Shown piece by piece: positions 15,080 through 21,798 of a stretch of 22,123 nt of DNA. Both the position numbers and the translations under genes were made by a program. Positions within the stretch are counted from its first letter, which is position 1; each line of letters starts with the position of its first letter. The stretch comes from Sulfurovum sp. Its GTDB lineage: Bacteria; Campylobacterota; Campylobacteria; Campylobacterales; Sulfurovaceae. The notes beneath the pieces were generated by a model. The model did no database searches and had not been told where the DNA came from. It worked only from the letters and a program-made list of their open reading frames with translations. The stretch lies in contig DYPM01000008.1 of assembly GCA_020719895.1 (NCBI GenBank), positions 1 to 22,123 of the forward strand, in the 5' to 3' direction.

Positions 15080-16096
15080 ATGAGAAAAATTAAAGTTACA
15101 CCGTATATGCCAAGTCAGGTTGAAGTCAAAGAGATGAGTCAAAACCATGTTGAGATTACGGCTTACCCTTTTGAACCTGGATATGCTGTGACACTTGCAC
15201 ACCCCTTAAGACGATTGATTTTAGGATCTTCCATTGGATATGCTCCTATTTCAATCACCATACAAGGTGCTGCACACGAATTTGACAATATCAGAGGCAT
15301 GCACGAAGATGTTGCTGTGTTTATCATTAACCTCAAAAATATTCGTTTCAAAATCAAAAACGGTCACGATAGAGTAGAGGTAAATTACTCATTTTCAGGT
15401 CACAAAGATGTAGTGGCAGCAGATCTCAATAATGATGAGATTGAAGTACTCAATGGAAATTTACCTCTTGCTACACTAAACGAAGATGCAGAGTTGCATT
15501 TTAGTATGGTGATTGCCAAAGGGATTGGATATATGCCAAGCGAAGATCTTGTGGGTGAAGTAGAGAATGGTGCGATTGTACTTGATGCTTTTTTTACGCC
15601 AGTACGCAAAGCCAACTATTCTATAGCCAATGTTTTGGTTGAAGATAACCCTAATTTTGAGAAGATTATTTTTGATATCGTCACAGATGGACAAATTACT
15701 CCAATTGAAGCATTTAGCAACGCATTAGAGGTGATGAATAAACAACTCTCTGTCTTTAGCAGTGTTTTAAACATCAATCTTGTCACTGAAAAAATCAATA
15801 CAATAAGTACAGAAGATAGTGAACTCAAACCTTATCTACAGACTGTGGACACTATCGGTCTTGGTGCACGTGCATTTAATGCTTTGGATAGATTGGGTAT
15901 CAAATATCTCGGCGAGTTGGTATTGATGAGTGAAAATGAGATTAAAAATATCAAACAACTTGGAAGTAAATCCTACACGGAGATTCAAGAACGCTTAGTA
16001 AGTGGTGGATTTGGTCCTGATTTTGAGCTTCCAGATTCAATAAGAACCCAACTTACCAAAAAAATAGAACAACTAAAAAGTAAAGGATTCCTATGA
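15080..16096 (+). CDS. rpoA: RNA polymerase alpha subunit
   Basis: Forms the dimer on which RNA polymerase assembles; the C-terminal domain contacts upstream promoter DNA and activators. The 338 residues show the N-terminal assembly domain, with the GYAVTLAHPLRRLILGSS segment at about 33-50, and the helix-hairpin-helix C-terminal domain (LDRLGIKYLGELVLMSENE near 278 onward). The length is normal for the phylum. The stop overlaps the rplQ start (ATGA), indicating coupling. Confidence 0.97.
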   Translation: MRKIKVTPYMPSQVEVKEMSQNHVEITAYPFEPGYAVTLAHPLRRLILGSSIGYAPISITIQGAAHEFDNIRGMHEDVAVFIINLKNIRFKIKNGHDRVEVNYSFSGHKDVVAADLNNDEIEVLNGNLPLATLNEDAELHFSMVIAKGIGYMPSEDLVGEVENGAIVLDAFFTPVRKANYSIANVLVEDNPNFEKIIFDIVTDGQITPIEAFSNALEVMNKQLSVFSSVLNINLVTEKINTISTEDSELKPYLQTVDTIGLGARAFNALDRLGIKYLGELVLMSENEIKNIKQLGSKSYTEIQERLVSGGFGPDFELPDSIRTQLTKKIEQLKSKGFL

Positions 16097-16443
16097 GACA
16101 CAGACATGGTTACCGTAAGCTCGGAAGAACTTCGTCTCACAGAGCAGCACTCTTGAAAAACCTTTCGATTGCTTTGACAAACGAGGGACGTATTGAGACA
16201 ACATTGCCAAAAGCAAAAGAGCTAAAAAGCTACTATGAAAAGTTGATTACAAAAGCATCAACGGGTGATTTTAATGCCCATAGAGCAATCTTTGCAATGC
16301 TTCAGGATAAAGTGACTACAAACAAACTTGTGACAGAAATCGCACCTACTTACGCGGAACGAAATGGTGGATATACACGCATCATCAAAACACGTATGAG
16401 AAGAGGCGACGCAGCACCTATGGCAATTATCGAGCTTGTATAA
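16093..16443 (+). CDS. rplQ: Ribosomal protein L17 (bL17)
   Basis: Large-subunit protein near the peptide exit tunnel. The 116 residues open with MRHRHGYRKLGRTSSHRAAL, the family hallmark, and contain TTLPKAKELK near 37-46. It overlaps the rpoA stop by 4 bases. It is the last gene of the alpha operon and is followed by a hairpin (16449-16472). Confidence 0.98.
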   Translation: MRHRHGYRKLGRTSSHRAALLKNLSIALTNEGRIETTLPKAKELKSYYEKLITKASTGDFNAHRAIFAMLQDKVTTNKLVTEIAPTYAERNGGYTRIIKTRMRRGDAAPMAIIELV

Positions 16444-16448
16444 ACAAA

Positions 16449-16472
16449 CACAAAGACCTTTGCGTCTTTGTG
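16449..16472 (+). terminator. Terminator hairpin of the alpha operon
   Basis: Perfect 9-bp stem CACAAAGAC / GTCTTTGTG with a 6-base loop, 5 bases past the rplQ stop. The T-rich stretch starts about 20 bases after the stem (after a C-run), so it is not a textbook intrinsic terminator, but position and stem strength fit. Confidence 0.6.
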
Positions 16473-16499
16473 GCATCTTCTCCCCCTTTTTATATTTTA

Positions 16500-16528
16500 T
16501 TGACAAAGTTATATTTTTTAAGTATAAC
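16500..16528 (+). promoter_or_regulatory. Near-consensus sigma-70 promoter for nfu-murE
   Basis: TTGACA (16500-16505), a 17-base spacer and TATAAC (16523-16528). The expected start near 16535 leaves a 40-base leader before nfu. It is the only promoter seen here with a perfect -35 hexamer at ideal spacing. Confidence 0.75.
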
Positions 16529-16576
16529 AATCGCCTATTTCGTTTTCCTATTTGGGTAAACACAAAGGAGAAACCT

Positions 16577-16855
16577 ATGATCCCTTTTACCAATGAAGAG
16601 CTTTGGCCTGCAGTGGAGAGCGTGATATCTAAAGTCAGACCTGCAATACAAAGTGATGGCGGTGATATTAAACTTATTGCGATTGACAACAATAAAGTGT
16701 ATGTACAACTTCAAGGAGCATGCATTGGATGTTCGAGTAGCAATACAACGCTCAAGTTTGGAGTTGAAAAGCAGATGAAAATATTGATTCATCCTGAAAT
16801 GACTGTGATTGCAGTTCCGTTTGGTTATGAAGAGAAGCTTGATGAGCTAAGGTAA
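16577..16855 (+). CDS. NifU-like Fe-S scaffold/carrier protein
   Basis: Small protein of the NifU C-terminal (Nfu) family that carries or assembles [4Fe-4S] clusters for delivery to apoproteins. The 92 residues consist of the single Nfu domain, with the SDGGDIKL segment at about 26-33 and the cluster-binding CIGC at C49 and C52. The start at 16577 has AAAGGAG upstream. A longer frame from 16436 runs back into rplQ and is rejected. It is followed after 3 bases by a helical protein gene and then murE, an order I recall from Campylobacter. Which Fe-S targets it serves cannot be told. Confidence 0.9.
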   Translation: MIPFTNEELWPAVESVISKVRPAIQSDGGDIKLIAIDNNKVYVQLQGACIGCSSSNTTLKFGVEKQMKILIHPEMTVIAVPFGYEEKLDELR

Positions 16856-16858
16856 AAG

Positions 16859-17440
16859 ATGACAAAAGTAAACAAAGAGATTTTGCTTGAAAGAGCAGAG
16901 AGGGAGTTTTTGGATGGAGATTTTCAAGATGCATTACTCAATTACAGCTTGATTCTCAAAGATTATCCAGCTATTCAGGAGGCAAAAGTGGGAGTCTATT
17001 TGTGTGATCTTGCAACTCAAAGTAGCGAAGAGGCGATTATACTGTTTGATTATTATCAGATGATAAAAGAAGAGAATGAAAATGCTTTGGAGGTGATTAG
17101 TGATCTTATAGAATCACTTGATAACACCTCAATGAAACTTCATGAACTTTTTTCGCATACGATAGAAGATGAGATTGAGTATAGTGAAGCGATTCGTTAT
17201 CGAGATTTTATTGAATTGGTAAAAGACAAAGGTTCATTTAAAGAGATCTTTGAAAATATTATGTTCTCTACGCGTGTAGTTATCACTCAAAAAGAGGAGT
17301 TTATTGATTTTGTTACCAAGTTGTGCCATGAAGGGTTTAGCGAAATAGCACTTCACTACCTTGATAATACGGCTGTTATGTTTGGTAATGATCAAGAGAT
17401 TTTGGCTCTTTATGGTTTGGTAACGGAGAAGCGTTTATGA
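16859..17440 (+). CDS. Uncharacterised TPR-like helical protein
   Basis: A 193-residue acidic, all-helical soluble protein with no signal peptide or TM segment. The first 60 residues (LERAEREFLDGDFQDALLNY, then YPAIQEAKVGVYLCDLA) have the spacing of one or two tetratricopeptide repeats; the remainder is rich in Glu, Ile and Leu and shows no catalytic motif. It lies 3 bases after nfu and overlaps murE by 4 bases, so it is co-translated with both. I recall a protein of unknown function in this position in Campylobacter. It may be a protein-interaction adaptor; no specific function is claimed. Confidence 0.85.
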   Translation: MTKVNKEILLERAEREFLDGDFQDALLNYSLILKDYPAIQEAKVGVYLCDLATQSSEEAIILFDYYQMIKEENENALEVISDLIESLDNTSMKLHELFSHTIEDEIEYSEAIRYRDFIELVKDKGSFKEIFENIMFSTRVVITQKEEFIDFVTKLCHEGFSEIALHYLDNTAVMFGNDQEILALYGLVTEKRL

Positions 17441-18732
17441 AGGTGATATTTTCTTATCAACATTTTGAGGCGATTAGTGATAATACTGCGGATCTTGACA
17501 GTAAGACTCTTTTTTTGAAAACCGTACAAAATAGTCATTATTATCAAGCGATGGAGTTTAAGCCTGTTTTTATCACCGTTAGTGAGTTGATTGATTTATG
17601 GCATTTGGACTCTCTGAAGGTGGTTGGTGTAAGTGGCACCAATGGCAAAACGACAGTTGCAGCGGCTATCTACTCCTTTTTGCTTGATTTGGGCGAAGCT
17701 CCAGCACTGCAAGGAACGCGAGGATTTTTTGCGATTGATGAACGAATCGAAGAGAAAGCGATGACTACGCCATCCATTTTGGAGACACTTTACAATATGA
17801 AACGTGCCGTAGAAGTAGGGTGCAACTATTTTATTATGGAAGTGAGTTCGCATGCAATTCATCAAGAGCGTATTGAAGGATTGACATTTTCTCTCAAGGT
17901 TCATACGAATGTTACAAGTGATCATCTTGATTATCATGGAAGTGTTGAGGAGTATCGTCGTATCAAAAGCCTCTTTTTTGCTGACAAGACTCCAAAACTA
18001 CTCAATAAAGATGATATTAAGTCTATCACCTATAATCCCGCCAATGCACTCAGTTATGGTGTTGATGAGCCAGCGACTTTTAAAGTACAGGCATTCTCTT
18101 TGGCGTATGGAATTACAGCAGGAATTAAGTTTTTACAAGAGGAAGCGACATTTCACTCTCCCATGGTAGGTTTGTTTAATCTTTTTAATCTAATGGCTGC
18201 AATAGGTGCAACACAGATGCTCACCCACAAACCAATTCAAGAGATTTGTGATGTCGTAGAGCAGTTTGCTGGTGTAGCAGGACGAATGGAAGTGGTGAGT
18301 CGCGAACCGCTTATTATCGTTGATTTTGCACATACTGCTGATGGTATGTATCAAGTGCTTAGTTCAATTAAAGACAAAGAGATTAGTGTCGTATTTGGTG
18401 CGGGTGGTGATCGTGACAAAACAAAACGTCCTCTTATGGGTGCTGTAGCAGGAAAATTTGCTTCAAAAATCTATGTCACTTCTGACAATCCACGATACGA
18501 AGTGCCTGAAATGATTCTTGAGGAGATTTTGGTCGGTTTGCACGGTAAAGAGCATGTTGTTGCGACACCTGATCGTAAGCTTGCTATTTCGATGGCGATA
18601 GAAGAGCTGGATTATGATGCTGTGTTGTTGGTGCTTGGAAAAGGGGATGAGACCTATCAAGAGATACGAGGAGTGAAGCATCGCTTTGATGATAGAGAGA
18701 TAATTAGAGAGATTTTGTCTATACGGAGCTAA
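17437..18732 (+). CDS. murE: UDP-MurNAc-L-Ala-D-Glu:meso-diaminopimelate ligase
   Basis: Cytoplasmic ATP-dependent ligase adding meso-diaminopimelate to the peptidoglycan precursor. The 431 residues have the Mur ligase ATP loop GVSGTNGKTT at 64-73, EVSSHAI near 135-141 and the DNPR motif at 350-353, which marks meso-DAP rather than lysine as substrate. The protein is about 60 residues shorter than the E. coli enzyme, because the N-terminal UDP-binding domain is reduced. The usual DYAHTPD reads DFAHTADG. The start overlaps the upstream stop (ATGA). A strong hairpin follows at 18747. Confidence 0.94.
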   Translation: MKVIFSYQHFEAISDNTADLDSKTLFLKTVQNSHYYQAMEFKPVFITVSELIDLWHLDSLKVVGVSGTNGKTTVAAAIYSFLLDLGEAPALQGTRGFFAIDERIEEKAMTTPSILETLYNMKRAVEVGCNYFIMEVSSHAIHQERIEGLTFSLKVHTNVTSDHLDYHGSVEEYRRIKSLFFADKTPKLLNKDDIKSITYNPANALSYGVDEPATFKVQAFSLAYGITAGIKFLQEEATFHSPMVGLFNLFNLMAAIGATQMLTHKPIQEICDVVEQFAGVAGRMEVVSREPLIIVDFAHTADGMYQVLSSIKDKEISVVFGAGGDRDKTKRPLMGAVAGKFASKIYVTSDNPRYEVPEMILEEILVGLHGKEHVVATPDRKLAISMAIEELDYDAVLLVLGKGDETYQEIRGVKHRFDDREIIREILSIRS

Positions 18733-18733
18733 T

Positions 18734-18784
18734 GTCCTCTTAAGTGATTCGGAGTAAAATACTCCGAATTAATTTTTAAAGGAC
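18734..18784 (+). terminator. Nested stem: murE terminator that also covers the ferredoxin ribosome-binding site
   Basis: The inner stem ATTCGGAGTA / TACTCCGAAT (18747-18756 / 18760-18769) is a perfect 10 bp with an AAA loop and is followed by TAATTTTT, an intrinsic-terminator shape. An outer stem can form between GTCCTCTTAA (18734-18743, one bulged C) and TTAAAGGAC (18776-18784), which contains the AAAGGA ribosome-binding site of the next gene. The element could terminate murE transcripts and repress ferredoxin translation on read-through. The pairing was read by eye. Confidence 0.65.
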
Positions 18785-18789
18785 AAATA

Positions 18790-19167
18790 ATGATGCCAGC
18801 AATACCACAACCTGCGTTTTATCTTTTTAAATGTCAGCAGAGCGCACCTGTAGGAATGCCAAAACCGAGCTGTGTCAAACAAAATGATGTTGAGTCACAA
18901 CAACTTTTTGGACACTTAGCACAAACTTTGATGCAAAAAGGAATTATTGCGACAGCACAACCCATTCAGACAGGTTGTCTTAACCGTTGCCAACAAGGTC
19001 CGGTGATGCTTGTTGAGCCAGGACATACGATGTATGTGGGATTGACTAAAGAGAAGATTGACAGAATTATTGATGAGCATATTATTGGTGGAAATGTCGT
19101 AAATGAATATTTGATTCCTCAAGAGATGTGGGGAGCACCGATTCCTCCAGTGCAAGTAGCACGTTAA
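18790..19167 (+). CDS. Thioredoxin-like [2Fe-2S] ferredoxin domain protein
   Basis: A 125-residue cytoplasmic protein with four cysteines, C15, C28, C63 and C67 (C-x12-C-x34-C-x3-C). This is the ligand pattern of thioredoxin-like [2Fe-2S] ferredoxins, related to the NuoE cluster domain; GCLNRCQQGPVMLVEP is typical. It could transfer electrons or act in cluster supply; the partner is unknown. Two adjacent ATGs (18790 and 18793) follow the AAAGGA site; the spacing allows either. The hairpin just upstream implies that expression needs read-through from murE or a promoter near the end of murE (for example GATAAT at 18699-18704). Confidence 0.85.
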   Translation: MMPAIPQPAFYLFKCQQSAPVGMPKPSCVKQNDVESQQLFGHLAQTLMQKGIIATAQPIQTGCLNRCQQGPVMLVEPGHTMYVGLTKEKIDRIIDEHIIGGNVVNEYLIPQEMWGAPIPPVQVAR

Positions 19168-19182
19168 TCTCTTCTAAATAGG

Positions 19183-19201
19183 TGCTTTTGATACAAAAGC
19201 A
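19183..19201 (+). terminator. Hairpin after the ferredoxin gene
   Basis: TGCTTTTG / CAAAAGCA, 8 bp with an ATA loop, lying 15 bases after the stop. Flanking GGTG/CACC bases may extend it across a bulge. A pyrimidine tract (CTTCTCTTTTCCTC) follows instead of a pure T-run. Confidence 0.5.
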
Positions 19202-19234
19202 TCACCTTCTCTTTTCCTCATTGCATTGATTAGA

Positions 19235-19240
19235 TATAAT
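19235..19240 (+). promoter_or_regulatory. -10 box for panD-ybaB
   Basis: TATAAT in TTAGATATAATTTTTT, 31 bases before the panD start. No -35 match at standard spacing. Confidence 0.65.
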
Positions 19241-19271
19241 TTTTTACACGATTAAGGATGTAGGAGTAGCA

Positions 19272-19640
19272 ATGGACATTACGATGTTATATAGCAAAAT
19301 ACATAGAGCGACAGTCACAGATGCCAATTTGGATTATGTAGGTTCTATTACAATAGACCAAAATTTTTTAGATGCTGCAAAAATGCGCGTAGGACAAAAG
19401 GTGGATATTGTCAATATCAATAACGGCGAACGTTTTTCTACCTATATTATCGCTGGCGAAAGAGGACGAAAGGATATTTGTCTCAATGGTGCTGCAGCAA
19501 GGTTGGTACAAAAAAAAGACAAAATTATTATTATCGCTTATGCTTCGATGAGTGAATCTGAAGCTCAAACATATATGCCAAAAATTGTCATTATGGATGA
19601 TGACAATACTATCGCTCAAGAGCTTGAAGGATTATCATAA
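19272..19640 (+). CDS. panD: Aspartate 1-decarboxylase
   Basis: Makes beta-alanine from aspartate for pantothenate and coenzyme A synthesis. A pyruvoyl enzyme that cleaves itself between G24 and S25 (YVGSITID); S25 becomes the pyruvoyl cofactor. The 122-residue length and the opening MLYSKIHRATVT, with the conserved Lys 9, are as expected. GGAG precedes the ATG. The stop shares one base with the ybaB start (TAATG), so the pair is coupled. Confidence 0.95.
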   Translation: MDITMLYSKIHRATVTDANLDYVGSITIDQNFLDAAKMRVGQKVDIVNINNGERFSTYIIAGERGRKDICLNGAAARLVQKKDKIIIIAYASMSESEAQTYMPKIVIMDDDNTIAQELEGLS

Positions 19641-19942
19641 TGTTTGAAGGACTCAATTTAGGCGAAATGGGCAAGATGATGGAGCAGATGCAAGCCAAAG
19701 CCCAAGAGATGCAAGAGCAAGCCAAAAAAGTGGAGATGAGTGTAAAAGCTGGAGGCGGTTTGTTGCAAGTCACTGCCAATGGCGGAGGCGAAGTAGTGGA
19801 TGTAGTGATTGATGATTCGCTTCTTGAAGATAAAGAGTCGCTTCAGATTCTTCTTATCTCAGCGTTTAATGATCTCAATGCAATGGTTGAGGAGAATAAA
19901 AAATCCCAAGCACTACAGATGATGGGAGGATTTGCTCACTGA
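19640..19942 (+). CDS. ybaB: Nucleoid-associated protein YbaB/EbfC
   Basis: Small DNA-binding protein that forms tweezer-like dimers on the nucleoid. The 100 residues open with a Met/Gln-rich amphipathic helix (EQMQAKAQEMQEQAKK) and contain GGGLLQVTANGGGEVVDVVI, the family's central beta motif. In many bacteria ybaB is next to dnaX and recR; here it follows panD. The stop is 2 bases from the end of the convergent gene on the other strand. Confidence 0.92.
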   Translation: MFEGLNLGEMGKMMEQMQAKAQEMQEQAKKVEMSVKAGGGLLQVTANGGGEVVDVVIDDSLLEDKESLQILLISAFNDLNAMVEENKKSQALQMMGGFAH

Positions 19943-19944
19943 TG

Positions 19945-21777
19945 TTACAATGCGATTATCTTTTCAATATACGTCAATGCCTCTTTGATGCCAATAGCAT
20001 CTGTCATTAGCCTTATCATAAAGAGTATTTCTAAAATCACAATACTATTGACTGCCAATATTGCGATTTTGGTTGCCAATTTGTATTGCATGATAGACTC
20101 AAATCCTTTTGCAATAAAAAATCCTATCAATACAAAACTCGGAACAAGATAACGAAAATCACTGTTGCATACGGACGGATAATCGACGATAAATTTGACA
20201 ATAAGCAATCCGTTGAGTGTCGCAAGAAGCACCAAAAGTAACTCAAATCCACTTCTAACAATACTACGAAGATATCCTACAACGCCTCCAACAAGAAAAA
20301 CCACTCCAATCAAATAGATAGCTTGCATTGTTATTTGCAAAGAAGAGACACGTTCTCTAAGCCAGCCATAATCAAACTCACCAAAAAACATCGTTCCATA
20401 CTGATACGTAGGAAGTGAAAACCGTACCGCATCAGCACCAAACACATAACTTTGTGAGGCTTCTATCAAAGATAAAAAATGAAAAGAGGCAAAATAATCG
20501 CTCTCAAGTGGCGGTAAAATTTGTTTAGGAAATGCACCGCTACTATTGACCATATGAAAATAAACTCCCTCTTCGGTAGGCAAATAGAGTCGTAGTAGTG
20601 TAAGCCCAAGCAACGCACCACCAATCCAAACAAAATACCATATTCGTTGTGCAATCAATATTTTTTGCTCTTTTTGAGCATACAGATAGGCGATAATCAA
20701 TGTAGCAAATAGAAGTATCTCAAATCCTGCGGCGGATACTTTGGTCATAAACAACAAACTTACCGTTATGAGTGAAGCATAAAAATAGCTCTTAAATCCA
20801 TCTTTGTACGCACGCACAATGTAATAAAGTGCCATTGCGGCAAGTCCCATGACTAACGCGTCATTATTGATTCTTGCTCCCGTATAGATAAATGACGGTG
20901 TAAATGCTAAAAATGCCATACCGACACGAATACCAAACGGACTTAATTCCATCACGCGGAAAAAACGGTACGCATAAATCAAAAATACAATCGATGAAAA
21001 AAGAGAAATATATCCCAATATAAAAATCGCAAACTCTTCAGAGAGTCCAATCCACATCAGCAGTGCAAATATAGGTGCGGTGAGAAGATAATAGAGTGGT
21101 TGCTGTGGAAACTCCAATCCCGTATCAGGCACAGGAAGACTCCAGTGTGTCGCCATATATTTAATCATCTCAATGTGTCCATGCCAGTCGTGTTGAAATA
21201 TCCATGCTCCAAATCGATGAAAATAGAGAACACGAATCACAATCCCCAAAGCGATAATCCAAAGAACTATTTTAGAAGCGTCCCACATATTTATATTTGT
21301 AGGAGGCGACAACGGCGAAGGGTTAAATTTAAACAAATCAAGTAGCATTATAAAGAGTCGATAAAGCAAAAAGAGTATCGGCGTACCAAGCAGTATAAAC
21401 AACACAAAAAAATCGATATACCCAAGCTTGACCGCTACAATCGGCTCAAATGCAGTGTAGTAGTTTTGTGCTGTTGCACTACATCGATTTTCTCCTCGCT
21501 TGAGTGCTACGTTTATCTCTTCGCCTGAACGCTCAAACCATGCTCTTGCTTGTGTATCAAACGAGATAGAGGCATTTTCACAGATAAGATTCGTGAAGTT
21601 GTAAGTGCCTGCCTTGAGATGGAGCTTGATCGTTTGAGGGATTTTGCTATCAAGCAAAAAAGTAAAAGTTGCACTGTTTTTTTGTGTATGAGAAACCGAC
21701 GCAACATTCACATGCGTCATCCACAAGTAGAGAAGTCCCACAAAAATCGATACAATCATCCAGTATTTTCGCAACAT
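19945..21777 (-). CDS. Polytopic membrane protein, GT-C-type glycosyltransferase candidate
   Basis: A 610-residue inner-membrane protein with an N-terminal TM helix (about 5-21), an extracytoplasmic beta-rich domain of about 85 residues with two cysteines (C66, C99), then ten or more TM helices. HDWHGHIE at 196-203 matches the acidic first-loop motif of GT-C (ArnT/PMT-like) enzymes; EFPQQPLYY (222-230), NNDALVMG (304-311) and FRYLVPS (541-547) are further landmarks of that fold. It probably moves a sugar from a polyprenyl-phosphate donor to a glycan or protein outside the membrane; the substrate is unknown. AAGGAATC lies before the ATG. The Rpn-like gene ends 21 bases upstream in the same direction. 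Confidence 0.72.
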   Translation of the reverse strand: MLRKYWMIVSIFVGLLYLWMTHVNVASVSHTQKNSATFTFLLDSKIPQTIKLHLKAGTYNFTNLICENASISFDTQARAWFERSGEEINVALKRGENRCSATAQNYYTAFEPIVAVKLGYIDFFVLFILLGTPILFLLYRLFIMLLDLFKFNPSPLSPPTNINMWDASKIVLWIIALGIVIRVLYFHRFGAWIFQHDWHGHIEMIKYMATHWSLPVPDTGLEFPQQPLYYLLTAPIFALLMWIGLSEEFAIFILGYISLFSSIVFLIYAYRFFRVMELSPFGIRVGMAFLAFTPSFIYTGARINNDALVMGLAAMALYYIVRAYKDGFKSYFYASLITVSLLFMTKVSAAGFEILLFATLIIAYLYAQKEQKILIAQRIWYFVWIGGALLGLTLLRLYLPTEEGVYFHMVNSSGAFPKQILPPLESDYFASFHFLSLIEASQSYVFGADAVRFSLPTYQYGTMFFGEFDYGWLRERVSSLQITMQAIYLIGVVFLVGGVVGYLRSIVRSGFELLLVLLATLNGLLIVKFIVDYPSVCNSDFRYLVPSFVLIGFFIAKGFESIMQYKLATKIAILAVNSIVILEILFMIRLMTDAIGIKEALTYIEKIIAL

Positions 21778-21798
21778 TTTTGATTCCTTTTTTGTTTT

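Noticed and set aside
16436..16576. Longer start for the NifU-like protein
   Set aside because: It would overlap rplQ and read through the terminator hairpin and promoter; AAAGGAG precedes the later ATG.
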